A stretch of DNA of 64,000 nt from CAWCJL01 sp963795775 (lineage in GTDB: Bacteria; Acidobacteriota; Terriglobia; Terriglobales; Acidobacteriaceae). Positions 8,728-17,300 of this stretch are shown in pieces. The notes under the pieces are model-generated. The model saw only the letters and a list, made by a program, of their open reading frames with translations, did not search any database and was not told where the DNA came from. Both the position numbers and the translations under genes were made by a program. The stretch spans positions 196,391 through 260,390 of the forward strand of contig CAWCJL010000001.1 of assembly GCA_963795775.1 (NCBI GenBank), given 5' to 3'. Position 1 is the stretch's first letter; each line of letters begins with the position of its first letter.

Positions 8728-9891
8728 ATGTCCACGGCCCCGTCTCCCCCCGTAATCTCGACCGGCCAGCTCGCCTGGCTGGCCCTGACGCTTACCCCGG
8801 GCGTGGGGCCGCGGCGCATCGGGCGTGCGATCCAGCGGCTGGGAGATCCGGCGCGTCTGTTTGCGCTGTCGCTCACCGAACTGGAGGCCCTGCAGCTTCC
8901 TCTGGAATCCGTCCGCTTCCTTGCAGAAGGGCACGCCCGCCGCGCTGCCGAAGAGGAAGTCAAGCGGGTCGAGCAGACCGGCGGTAGCCTGATAACGCTC
9001 GACGACCCCGACTATCCCGAGCGGCTCAAGGAAATCTTCGATCCTCCGGCAGTGTTGTGGATTCGCGGCGACCGGGCCCTGCTCAGCCGACCCGCCATTG
9101 CGGTGGTCGGCACTCGCCACCCCACGCCTTATGGCACGGGGATGGCCGAGCTTCTCGCCCGGGACCTGGCCGCGCGGCGTCTCGTGATCCTGAGTGGCAT
9201 GGCCCGCGGTGTGGATACCGCGGCCCACAAAGGCGCGCTGGCAGTCAAAGGGTTGACCGTCGCGGTCTGGGGCACCGGCATTGACGTCATCTATCCCAAG
9301 GAGAATAAGCGTTTGGCCGAGGAGATCCTGATGGCCGGCGGCGCCATCGTCTCCGAGTACCCTATGGGCACCTATCCTTCCCCGGCCAACTTCCCCCGCC
9401 GGAACCGGATCCTGAGCGGGATGAGCCTGGGCGTCCTGGTCATCGAAGCAGCGGAGAACAGCGGCACCCGCGTGACCGCGCGCTGCGCCATCGAGCAGAA
9501 TCGCGATGTGTATGCCGTGCCCGGCAATGTGACCACCAAGAATGCGTGGGGACCGAACACGCTGATCAAGCAGGGTGCCCGCCTGACCGCCACCTGGGAG
9601 GATGTGTGGGAGGACCTGCCCTCGCAAATCCGCCTGCAACTGGAGGACGAACTGGGAATTGCATCGAACGGCGAGCCTGGTGCATCGTTATGGGAGACGC
9701 CGCCGATGGGCGAGCAGGAGGGCATGGTCTATGCTGCGTTGCGCCACGACGAGGCGCTGCAGATGGATCAACTGATCGAAGTGCTGGAAGGGAAACTCAC
9801 CTCCTCTGAGATCTTTACGGCGCTCTTCGAGCTCGAACTGGGAAACCATATCCGCCAGCTTCCGGGCAAAAACTACGTCCGCCGCATCTAG
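8728..9891 (+). CDS. dprA: DNA-processing protein DprA
   Basis: DprA protects incoming single-stranded DNA during transformation and loads RecA. The 387-residue product has an N-terminal helix-hairpin-type region (residues 12-75). The Rossmann core carries IAVVGTRHPTPYG, LSGMARGVDTAAH, WGTGIDVIYPKEN, FPRRNRILSGMS and NSGTRVTARCAIEQNRDVYAVPG. A C-terminal winged-helix (DML1-like) domain spans about 315-385. It is followed on the same strand by topA, a common bacterial gene order. The ATG at 8728 gives a family-like length. Confidence 0.95.
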   Translation: MSTAPSPPVISTGQLAWLALTLTPGVGPRRIGRAIQRLGDPARLFALSLTELEALQLPLESVRFLAEGHARRAAEEEVKRVEQTGGSLITLDDPDYPERLKEIFDPPAVLWIRGDRALLSRPAIAVVGTRHPTPYGTGMAELLARDLAARRLVILSGMARGVDTAAHKGALAVKGLTVAVWGTGIDVIYPKENKRLAEEILMAGGAIVSEYPMGTYPSPANFPRRNRILSGMSLGVLVIEAAENSGTRVTARCAIEQNRDVYAVPGNVTTKNAWGPNTLIKQGARLTATWEDVWEDLPSQIRLQLEDELGIASNGEPGASLWETPPMGEQEGMVYAALRHDEALQMDQLIEVLEGKLTSSEIFTALFELELGNHIRQLPGKNYVRRI

Positions 9892-10087
9892 CATCGTTCC
9901 GGCGGCTGACGCGTCTAACCGTTTGCATATTGGCAGCCTGGCTGGATTCTTCTTTCCGTTGGTGGTAGCGTTCGGAGAATTACCGGATAGGCAACTCGGC
10001 TCGACCGGCGCTCCGCTTGTTGGAGCAGCCGTTCCGAAGCCCCCCGCGCCATGTTTCAGCCGCCCATGGCGGTATTGAAGGAAAAGA

Positions 10088-12694
10088 ATGAGTAAATCAC
10101 TGGTTATCGTCGAGTCGCCGGCCAAGGCGAAGACGATCAATAAATATCTGGGCAGCGGCTACACCGTCGAAGCCTCGATCGGCCACATCAAGGATCTCCC
10201 CAAGAACAAGCTGGGTGTGGATCTGACGGACGGTTCCTTCACGCCGGACCTCATCGTCATGCCGGACAAGCAGAAGGTAGTGGACCGCTTGCGCAAGCTC
10301 GCCAAGAGCGCCGACCAGGTCTACCTGGCGCCTGACCCGGACCGCGAAGGCGAGGCGATTGCCGCCCACCTCGAAGAAGAACTGCGCGATGTCGCCGGGC
10401 AGGACAGCATCCATCGCGTGACCTTCAACGAGATCACGCCCAAGGCGGTCAAGGCGGCCTTCGATCACGCCCGCCAGGTAGATCGCAACCTCGTGGATGC
10501 GCAGCAGACGCGCCGCGTGCTCGATCGCATCGTGGGCTACCAGATCTCGCCACTGCTCTGGGACAAGGTACGGCGCGGGCTCTCCGCTGGCCGGGTGCAG
10601 ACAGTGGCGCTGCGCCTGATTGTCGAGCGCGAGCGGGCCATCCAGGCCTTCAAACCGGTCGAGTACTGGACACTGGACGCCGACCTGAGCACGGGCAAGA
10701 AGGAGGAGCGCTTCACTGCCCGCTTTACCGGGATCGATGGCAAGCGCGCCGAGGTCGATACGGTCTCCGGCGCCGCCTTGCCCGATGAGAAGTCGATGCA
10801 GGCCGTGTTGGCCGCTCTCGAGACGGCGAAATGGTCGGTTCGCGAGGTGGAGCGGAAGGAACGCCGCCGCAGCCCCGCGCCGCCGTTCACCACCAGCCGC
10901 TTGCAGCAGGACGCTTCCCGCCAGCTTGGCTTTTCCGTCAAGCGGACCATGGGCGTGGCCCAGCGCCTCTATGAGGGCATCGAGATCGGCAGTGAAGGCA
11001 CCGTGGGTCTGATCACCTACATGCGTACCGACTCGACCCGCGTCTCTCCCGACGCCATCACCGAGGTACGCCAGCACATTGCCAGCGAAATCGGAAAGAA
11101 CTATCTGCCGGAGAAGCCGAACGCGTTCAAAAGCAAGAAGGACGCGCAGGACGCCCACGAGGCCATCCGCCCGACCAAGGTGGAATACCATCCGGACAAG
11201 ATTCGCCGCTACCTGAGCGACGAGCAGTACAAGCTCTACCGCTTGATCTGGCAGCGCTTTGTCGCTTCCCAGATGGTCCAGGCCGTCTTCGACCAGACCG
11301 TGGTGGACGTGCAGGCGCAGAGCGATCGCCGCTATGACTTCCGCGTGACCGGCTCCATCCTAAAGTTCGATGGCTTCCTGAAGGTCTATGAAGAGGCCAA
11401 GGACAACAAGGACGAGGACGACGAGGCGCTCAAGAACAAGCTGCCAGATCTCACGCCGGGTCAGTCACTTACGCTGGAGGAGTTAAAGCACGAACAGAAG
11501 TTTACCGAGCCTCCTCCGCGCTATAACGAAGCCTCGCTGGTCAAGACCCTCGAGGAGCGCGGCATCGGCCGTCCCTCCACCTACGCCACCATCCTCTCCA
11601 CCATCCAGGAGCGGGAATACGTGCAGAAGGTAGGGCAGGGGCGCAGTGGCAAATTCATGCCGACGGAGATCGGCTTCGTTGTCTCAGACCTCCTGATCGC
11701 CAACTTCCCCTACATCTTCGACCCCGAGTACACCGCCCGCCTGGAAGGCGAGCTGGACGATATCGAAGACGGCAAGGAGCGCTGGACCGACCTGCTGCAG
11801 GGCTTCTACGAGCACTTCGCTAAAGAACTCCACCACGCCGAAAAGCACATGGAAAACATCAAGCGCATGGAGAAGCCGACCGATGAGAAGTGTGAACGGT
11901 GCGGCTCACCGCTGGTGTTGAAATGGGGCAAGTTCGGCACCTTCTTTGCCTGCAGCGCCTACGACAAGAAGAAGAAGGACAGTTGCTCCTTCACCAAGGA
12001 GAACTTCGCCGCCAAGCCCGGGCTCGACGACAGCGAAAAGGAAGAAGAATACTGCGAAGCCTGCGGGCGCGTGATGGTGCTGCGCAACGGTCCGTTTGGG
12101 CCTTTCATGGCCTGCCCCGGCTACAACGAGGACCCGCCGTGCAAAACCGTGCGCCGGCTGACCTCGAAAGAGCAGCAAAAGCCGCCGCAACCGCTGGACG
12201 AAAAGTGCCCGCAGTGCGGGAAGCAACTGGTACTGCGCAACGGCCGCTTCGGCGAGTTTGTCTCCTGCTCCGGCTACCCGGACTGCAAGTACATCAAACA
12301 GAACCTGGTCGAAGGCATGAAGTGCCCCAAGTGCGGCAAGGGCGACATCGCCGAACGCAAGACGCGCTTTGGGACCATCTTCTACGGCTGCACCAACTAC
12401 CCGAAGTGCGACTTCACTGCCAATGGCAAGCCTGTGCCGGAGACTTGCCCGGAGTGCGGCAGCCCGTACCTGGTCGAGAAGACCCTCAAATCGGGCGTGT
12501 ATCTCACCTGTCCGAACAATAAAAAGCCAGCGGCAGGCGATGAAAAGGCCTCGAAACGGCGCAAGAAAGACACTAAAGCGGACGCTGGCGAGCAGGTGAA
12601 CTGCAGCTTTTCCAAGCGACTGGGGGATGCTCCTGCAGCATCGGCGCCCCCACCCCCGGCGCGCCGCCCATTGGAAGTGCAACCCGTCGCCTGA
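10088..12694 (+). CDS. topA: DNA topoisomerase I
   Basis: This type IA topoisomerase relaxes negative supercoils by cutting one strand through a tyrosyl-DNA link. The 868-residue protein starts with the Toprim domain (LVIVESPAKAKTI; acidic DPDREGEAIA near residue 80). The active tyrosine is Tyr311 in GLITYMRTDSTR. RGIGRPSTYA lies near 490. The C-terminus from about 598 carries five Cys4-type zinc ribbons (CERCG, CEACG, CPQCG, CPKCG, CPECG), each with a second cysteine pair. A Lys-rich, then Pro/Ala-rich tail ends the protein. AAGGAAAAG precedes the ATG. Confidence 0.97.
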   Translation: MSKSLVIVESPAKAKTINKYLGSGYTVEASIGHIKDLPKNKLGVDLTDGSFTPDLIVMPDKQKVVDRLRKLAKSADQVYLAPDPDREGEAIAAHLEEELRDVAGQDSIHRVTFNEITPKAVKAAFDHARQVDRNLVDAQQTRRVLDRIVGYQISPLLWDKVRRGLSAGRVQTVALRLIVERERAIQAFKPVEYWTLDADLSTGKKEERFTARFTGIDGKRAEVDTVSGAALPDEKSMQAVLAALETAKWSVREVERKERRRSPAPPFTTSRLQQDASRQLGFSVKRTMGVAQRLYEGIEIGSEGTVGLITYMRTDSTRVSPDAITEVRQHIASEIGKNYLPEKPNAFKSKKDAQDAHEAIRPTKVEYHPDKIRRYLSDEQYKLYRLIWQRFVASQMVQAVFDQTVVDVQAQSDRRYDFRVTGSILKFDGFLKVYEEAKDNKDEDDEALKNKLPDLTPGQSLTLEELKHEQKFTEPPPRYNEASLVKTLEERGIGRPSTYATILSTIQEREYVQKVGQGRSGKFMPTEIGFVVSDLLIANFPYIFDPEYTARLEGELDDIEDGKERWTDLLQGFYEHFAKELHHAEKHMENIKRMEKPTDEKCERCGSPLVLKWGKFGTFFACSAYDKKKKDSCSFTKENFAAKPGLDDSEKEEEYCEACGRVMVLRNGPFGPFMACPGYNEDPPCKTVRRLTSKEQQKPPQPLDEKCPQCGKQLVLRNGRFGEFVSCSGYPDCKYIKQNLVEGMKCPKCGKGDIAERKTRFGTIFYGCTNYPKCDFTANGKPVPETCPECGSPYLVEKTLKSGVYLTCPNNKKPAAGDEKASKRRKKDTKADAGEQVNCSFSKRLGDAPAASAPPPPARRPLEVQPVA

Positions 12695-12794
12695 TCGCCG
12701 GCGGGTTTTCCCTGGGCTGCCGCTGCCCCGCGCTACCGAATCGGAGTGCCTGCGCATTCCGTTGTGATGAGATCGCACGCGCGGCTTGTTCTTC

Positions 12795-12823
12795 TTGCAC
12801 CGGGCAACAAATGCGAGTAGAAC
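12795..12823 (+). promoter_or_regulatory. Putative sigma-70 promoter for the small secreted protein
   Basis: TTGCAC at 12795-12800 and TAGAAC at 12818-12823 are separated by 17 bases. This resembles -35 and -10 boxes, 28 bases before the start codon of the 12851 gene. Read by eye only. Confidence 0.4.
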
Positions 12824-12850
12824 ACTGGTGGGTTCATCTTAGGGGGAAAC

Positions 12851-13210
12851 ATGAAACGAATTCTGGCAGTAGCGACTCTGTGTGCCATGCCGATTCTCGC
12901 ATTGGGACAGGCCTCTGCAAAGCCGAAGCAGTTGACCGGGTATATCAGCGATTCCAAGTGCGCCGCCACCCATAACATGAAGGCCCCGGATGCCAAGTGC
13001 GTGGCGAAGTGCATCAGCAGCGGCGCCAGCCCGGTGTTTGTGGATAGCAAGAACCAGGTCTGGACCATCGACAATCCGGATACTGTATCGAGCGCCTACG
13101 GGAAACAGGTGACGGTGGCGGCGGATCAGAACACAGACAACAAGAGCCTCCACATCGTGCGCCTGGTCTCATCGAAGGCGGTCAAAGGCAGCAGCGGGAT
13201 GATGGATTAA
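12851..13210 (+). CDS. Small secreted protein with GYISDSKCA motif
   Basis: The function is unknown. The 119-residue product has a Sec signal peptide (MKRILAVATLCAMPILALG, cut near AQA/SAKP around residue 21-23). The mature domain begins GYISDSKCAATHNM and has further cysteines at CVAKCI; the three or four cysteines could form disulfides or bind a metal or haem. I have seen similar short exported proteins with G-x-I-x-D-x-x-C in acidobacteria but cannot name a family. A good ribosome site (AGGGGG) and a plausible promoter precede it, and two hairpins follow, so it is probably a single-gene unit. Confidence 0.75.
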   Translation: MKRILAVATLCAMPILALGQASAKPKQLTGYISDSKCAATHNMKAPDAKCVAKCISSGASPVFVDSKNQVWTIDNPDTVSSAYGKQVTVAADQNTDNKSLHIVRLVSSKAVKGSSGMMD

Positions 13211-13240
13211 CACTGGCTGAATTCGGCCGCGTAATGGTGT

Positions 13241-13299
13241 GAAATGGGCGCGTTTGCGCCCATTTCGGGACGAAAAGGACGCATGCTGCGTCCTTTTTT
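13241..13299 (+). terminator. Tandem terminator hairpins
   Basis: The first hairpin has perfect 11-base arms (gaaatgggcgc / gcgcccatttc, 13241-13266). The second (aaaaggacgca / tgcgtcctttt, 13273-13297) is followed by more T residues, a classical rho-independent terminator for the gene ending at 13210. Confidence 0.8.
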
Positions 13300-13391
13300 G
13301 TGGCATGCGCATGCGCCGCATATTCCCCCGGCGCAATCTGCTAAGGTGTGGGGTGGGCGGCCATCCCGCCGCGAGAAAGTGGAAAGAACTT

Positions 13392-13676
13392 ATGGCAAAA
13401 GCGATCTGGAATGGCAAAGTCATTGCCGAAAGTGATTCTGTAGAAACAGTGGAGGGAAACACCTACTTCCCGGACTCTGCGGTGAACCGCGAATACCTCC
13501 GCCCCAGTTCGACCACGTCCACCTGCCCGTGGAAGGGCCAAGCCCGGTACTACAGCCTGCTGGTGGACGGGCAGGAAAATCAGGATGCCGCCTGGTACTA
13601 CCCCGATCCCAAGCCGGCCGCCAAGAATCTCAAGAATCACATCGCCTTCTGGCGCGGCGTAGAAGTGGAGAAGTAA
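13392..13676 (+). CDS. DUF427 domain protein
   Basis: A 94-residue single-domain protein of the DUF427 family, whose biochemical role is unknown. It shows the family order: KAIWNGKVIAES at the start, VEGNTYFP, REYLRPSSTTSTCPWKGQARYYSL (residues ~33-56) and AAWYYPDPKPAAKNLKNHIAFW near the end. The ATG at 13392 has GGAAAGAACTT just upstream. It stands alone between terminators on both sides. Confidence 0.85.
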   Translation: MAKAIWNGKVIAESDSVETVEGNTYFPDSAVNREYLRPSSTTSTCPWKGQARYYSLLVDGQENQDAAWYYPDPKPAAKNLKNHIAFWRGVEVEK

Positions 13677-13677
13677 G

Positions 13678-13731
13678 AGGGAACAGCCGATCCGGCTGTT
13701 CCCTGCGAGAAGGGCGGCTTCGGCCGCCTTT
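13678..13731. terminator. Paired hairpins between convergent genes
   Basis: A perfect 12-base stem (agggaacagccg / cggctgttccct, 13678-13704) is followed by a second hairpin with a TTCG loop (aagggcggc / gccgccttt, about 13710-13731). They separate the DUF427 gene (plus) from apt (minus) and can serve both. The apt stop codon overlaps the second stem. Confidence 0.75.
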
Positions 13732-14287
13732 ATTCGTTGTAGTGAAGCAGGCTGAAGACGTCGTACTCGGGGAAGCGATCGCGGCCCTTGAGGAAATCCA
13801 GCTCCACGGCGAAGCCGAGGCCGGCAATGCGGCCGCCGAGTTGCCGAACCAGCTTGATAGTAGCTTCCATGGTGCCGCCGGTGGCGAGAAGATCGTCCAC
13901 GATGATGACGTTCTGCCCCGGCTCGATGGCGTCCATGTGGATCTCCAGCGAATCCGATCCATATTCGAGGTCGTAGGTCACCTTGGCGGTGGGCGCGGGC
14001 AGCTTGCGGGGTTTGCGCACCGGCACAAAGCCGGCGTTCAAGCGATAGGCCAACGCGGGGCCGAAGATGAATCCGCGCGCCTCGATACCCAGCACGAGAT
14101 CGACATCCCTCTCGAAATAATGGAAGGCCAGCCCGTCAATGAGGGTGGCGAACCCGGTGGGGTTCTTGAGCAGGGTGGTGATGTCGTAGAAGAGGATGCC
14201 GGGCCGGGGGAAGTCGGGCACGGTGCGGACGAGCTTCTTGAGCGGCTCGCAGTTCACGGGTTCATTCGGCATTAAGTGATTCACCAT
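13730..14287 (-). CDS. apt: Adenine phosphoribosyltransferase
   Basis: Apt salvages adenine to AMP with PRPP. The 185-residue product contains the PRPP-binding signature VIIVDDLLATGGTM near residue 125, FYDITTLLKNP near 37 and LGIEARGFIFG near 70, all typical. Its ATG at 14287 overlaps the end of the acylphosphatase gene by seven bases, and an in-frame ATG five codons later is an alternative. It is probably co-transcribed with that gene and possibly efp. Confidence 0.95.
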   Translation of the reverse strand: MVNHLMPNEPVNCEPLKKLVRTVPDFPRPGILFYDITTLLKNPTGFATLIDGLAFHYFERDVDLVLGIEARGFIFGPALAYRLNAGFVPVRKPRKLPAPTAKVTYDLEYGSDSLEIHMDAIEPGQNVIIVDDLLATGGTMEATIKLVRQLGGRIAGLGFAVELDFLKGRDRFPEYDVFSLLHYNE

Positions 14288-14562
14288 GCTCCTTCAATCT
14301 GAAATGGGCCCAGGTTTTCCCCTTCGCTGGGGGCCAGGTCGCGCTGCTCCACTCGATCCACGCGGCTGCCCCGGGAGCCGCGGTGGAGAACGCGGTCGAG
14401 CTCAGCCAGATCTTCCTCCGGCCCGGCGGCCACCACTTCCACATGGCCGCTTTCGGTGTTGCGGACCCAGCCTCGCAAGCCGAGCGCCGCGGCTTCGCGG
14501 TGCACGAACCAGCGAAAGCCCACGCCCTGCACACGACCCTTGATGAGGAAATAGCGAACCAT
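14281..14562 (-). CDS. acyP: Acylphosphatase
   Basis: This small enzyme hydrolyses acyl-phosphate bonds. The 93-residue product carries the signature GRVQGVGFRWFV (catalytic arginine near residue 18) and GWVRNTESGHVEV (asparagine near 36), with the usual alpha/beta sandwich length. It lies 14 bases after efp and overlaps apt, so the three form a likely operon. Confidence 0.93.
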   Translation of the reverse strand: MVRYFLIKGRVQGVGFRWFVHREAAALGLRGWVRNTESGHVEVVAAGPEEDLAELDRVLHRGSRGSRVDRVEQRDLAPSEGENLGPFQIEGAW

Positions 14563-14576
14563 TGCGCGCCAGTCGC

Positions 14577-15137
14577 TTAGGCCCTGGAGAGGTACGCGCC
14601 CTCGGCGGTATCGACGCGGATCTTTTCGCCTTCGTTGATGAAGGGGGGCACCTGGACGACGAGGCCGGTCTCCAGGGTGGCTGGCTTGGTAACGGAGGAG
14701 GCGGTGGCGGACTTGAGGCCGGGTTCGGTCTGCATGACCGTCATCTCGACCGTCTGGGGCAGCTCGATGCCGACCGGCACGCCGTCGAAAAACGAGACCC
14801 GGATCTGCAGGTTCGGGATAAGGTACTCGACCGCATCGCCCAGGGTGTCGTGCTTGAGGTTCGTCTGCTCGTAGTTCTCCGTGTTCATGAAGTAGTAATC
14901 GTCTCCGTCGGCATAGAGGAACTCCATCGGGATTTCATCGACGATCACGCGCTCGATCGGGTCGGGGGAGCGGAAACGGTGCTCGAACATGGCGCCGGTG
15001 CGGAGGTTGCGCAGCTTGGCCTGGATGAAGGCGCGCAGGTTGCCGGGGGTCCGGTGCTCGACACTGAAGACGGCGTGGAGCTCGTTGTTGTGCTTGATGA
15101 TCATGCCCGGGCGCATCTGTGTGGCGGGAATCGCCAT
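14577..15137 (-). CDS. efp: Translation elongation factor P
   Basis: EF-P relieves ribosome stalling at polyproline stretches. The 186-residue product starts MAIPATQMRPGMII and has the KOW-like domain I, the central OB domain (YYFMNTENYEQT) and the C-terminal signature VQVPPFINEGEKIRVDT. The tip of the domain I loop reads TPGNLRAF. The position that is a modified lysine in E. coli (PGKGQAF) is Asn33 here, with an arginine two residues on. The ATG at 15137 matches the family N-terminus; longer readings are not family-like. Confidence 0.95.
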   Translation of the reverse strand: MAIPATQMRPGMIIKHNNELHAVFSVEHRTPGNLRAFIQAKLRNLRTGAMFEHRFRSPDPIERVIVDEIPMEFLYADGDDYYFMNTENYEQTNLKHDTLGDAVEYLIPNLQIRVSFFDGVPVGIELPQTVEMTVMQTEPGLKSATASSVTKPATLETGLVVQVPPFINEGEKIRVDTAEGAYLSRA

Positions 15138-15326
15138 ATGGGAAAGACTCCTTGAAGGTGTAATGCCTGGATTGCGGCGGGAAAAGCCGCCAAAGGGGCG
15201 GGGCTCCGAGACCCCCACCAAAGTGGAATTGTAGCGCAGTTTGCCCTCCTGCTACGGTACGGCACGACCGCGTACGTCCGGCCTGCAGGTGCAGGGAACG
15301 GAAGGTGGCGGCAGCAAGGATGGGTG

Positions 15327-17135
15327 ATGGATCGTCGAAAGTTTTTGGGATCGGTGTTTGCTTCCTCCGTGGCGACGGGACTCGCTGCATGTGTTCCGGA
15401 CCGCGTTCTTGCGGAGGCCGTAGCACCGCCGCCGGCGACCGCGCCCTCCCAGGCCGCGCCGCCTCCCCGGACCGGCACCGCTCATCGCGCTTCCGTGACT
15501 GACTTCGGGGCGGACCCGACCGGGCGGCAGGACGCGACCGCTGCGGTACGCCGGGCCATCGCCTCGCTGTCGCGCAGCAGCGCGCGCCTGGTGTTTCCGG
15601 CGGGTCGTTATAGCTTCGCCGCGTCCGGGGACGTCGCCATGCGCTTTGAGGGATATGACGGGCTGGAAGTCTTCGGCAACGGCGCCGACCTTCTGTTTGA
15701 TGGAAACACGCAACCGCTGGAGGTGACCCGCTGCAGCAACGTCGAAGTCCATGATGTGAAGCTGGACTGGGCGCGGCCGCCCTTTTCCCAGGGCACGGTG
15801 GTCGAGGCGTTACCGGGCAGCTTTACCGTCGCCATCGATCCGGAGTTCCCGGTCAGCGGCTTGGAGCAGGTGGAGAGCTTTACCCAGTACGACGCGAAAA
15901 CGGGGCTGCCGGCGGCGCACGGCGTGGCCGCGAACGGGACCATCACCGAGCTGCGGACCGCGGGACGGCAGCGGTGGCACGTGGCGTTGAGCCGCGACGC
16001 GGGCGTGCGTACGGGCATGCGGCTGGTTTTTCGTCATCGTACGGCTGGAGCGCCGGCCATTCACGTGCAGGGATCGGACATGGTGCTGCTGGAGAGCGTG
16101 GGCCTGTACGGCGGTCCCGGCCACGGAGCGGTGCTCGAGGGCTGCCGGGATGTGTCGCTCGAAGACGTTACGGTGAGTGTGCGGCCCGGCACCAGGCGGC
16201 TTCTGTCGCTGAACGGCGACGGGGTGCGCCTGTTGGATTGCCACGGCGCGCTGTCGATCAAGCGCTCGGGTTTCCGCAGCATGGGAGGAAACGCAGTCGT
16301 GATACACCAGCCCTTCTGGAGGCTGCGCAGCCGTGTAGACGATCGGGTGGCGCTGGTGGAATCGCTGGGCGGGAAGCCCTTTGCTTCATGGGAGCTCCCG
16401 GAGAACGGCAGCATCCTTCAATTCAATGAAGGGAACCGGCTGACGCTACTGGGCGAGATCGGCCTGGCCTCGGCGGAGCCCGCGCCGGGCGGGGCGAAGC
16501 TGACCTTCAAGGAGACGCTTTCTCCGATGATCGGGCCGGGCACGCTGGTGTGCAATGCGCTGGCCCAGCCGCGGACAGCGGTCGACCACTGCAGCTTTGG
16601 TGGCAACGGCGGGGACGCGCTGGTGCTGCACGGCCGGGCCCACATCACCAACAGCCACTTTTCCGGCTCCGCAGGCGCAGCGCTAGCCATGGCCGCGGAC
16701 ACGACCCGAATGCAGGGGCCCACTGTGCAGAGCGTGACGGTGGGGGACAACACATTCGAGAACTGCAACTCCGGGCAGGGAAGCAGTGAGCGGGGCACCA
16801 TCCAGGTCGGGGTGACGCGCGCGCAGGCCGGCAGCAACGAGGAGCGCGTCAACCAGGGCATCACCATCGAGCGGAACATTTTCACCCAGGATGGCGGCGC
16901 GGCGATCCGGTGTGCCTCCGCCTCCTGGGTGACGATTGAGGGAAACATCTTTGGCCGGGCGGACGGCATGGTTGCAGGCGCGGGCACACCGCAGGCCATC
17001 GTGCTGCGCAATGTGGACCAGTCGTTTCTGGAGAGCAATCAGTCAAAGGCGGAGCAGCACATCGTTCTGATTGGCTGCACGGAGAAGGTCCAGTCGGCGC
17101 AGAACGTCCTGCTGACGGAAGTGCGGCAGGCGTAA
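15327..17135 (+). CDS. Tat-exported right-handed beta-helix protein, GH110-like
   Basis: A 602-residue exported protein. The N-terminus has a twin-arginine signal (MDRRKFLGSVFASSVATGLAAC), and the cysteine could be a lipobox. A pectate-lyase-superfamily start (VTDFGADPTGRQDATAAVR, residues ~57-75) follows, then about ten beta-helix coils. The segment LDWARPPFSQGTVVEA (~147-162) and the later RHRTAGAPAIHV resemble GH110 alpha-1,3-galactosidases. Where those have an acidic DD and NxHG block, this protein reads GGNAVVIHQPFW (~329-340), so activity is doubtful. GTG at 15324 is possible, but AAGGA fits the ATG at 15327. Confidence 0.75.
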   Translation: MDRRKFLGSVFASSVATGLAACVPDRVLAEAVAPPPATAPSQAAPPPRTGTAHRASVTDFGADPTGRQDATAAVRRAIASLSRSSARLVFPAGRYSFAASGDVAMRFEGYDGLEVFGNGADLLFDGNTQPLEVTRCSNVEVHDVKLDWARPPFSQGTVVEALPGSFTVAIDPEFPVSGLEQVESFTQYDAKTGLPAAHGVAANGTITELRTAGRQRWHVALSRDAGVRTGMRLVFRHRTAGAPAIHVQGSDMVLLESVGLYGGPGHGAVLEGCRDVSLEDVTVSVRPGTRRLLSLNGDGVRLLDCHGALSIKRSGFRSMGGNAVVIHQPFWRLRSRVDDRVALVESLGGKPFASWELPENGSILQFNEGNRLTLLGEIGLASAEPAPGGAKLTFKETLSPMIGPGTLVCNALAQPRTAVDHCSFGGNGGDALVLHGRAHITNSHFSGSAGAALAMAADTTRMQGPTVQSVTVGDNTFENCNSGQGSSERGTIQVGVTRAQAGSNEERVNQGITIERNIFTQDGGAAIRCASASWVTIEGNIFGRADGMVAGAGTPQAIVLRNVDQSFLESNQSKAEQHIVLIGCTEKVQSAQNVLLTEVRQA

Positions 17136-17300
17136 GGGCGGATCCCTCGGGCTGTGATCGGGATGACAGAAAGGAACCGCAGGTCCTTCGACTCGCCCTC
17201 CACCCCAGCACGCAACTGCCGCGTGCCGGGGACCCCGGTGTGCTCGCTCAGGATGACAGAAGCAAGGGGGCGTCTCCGCTGCGCTCGGCCTGAGAACCGC

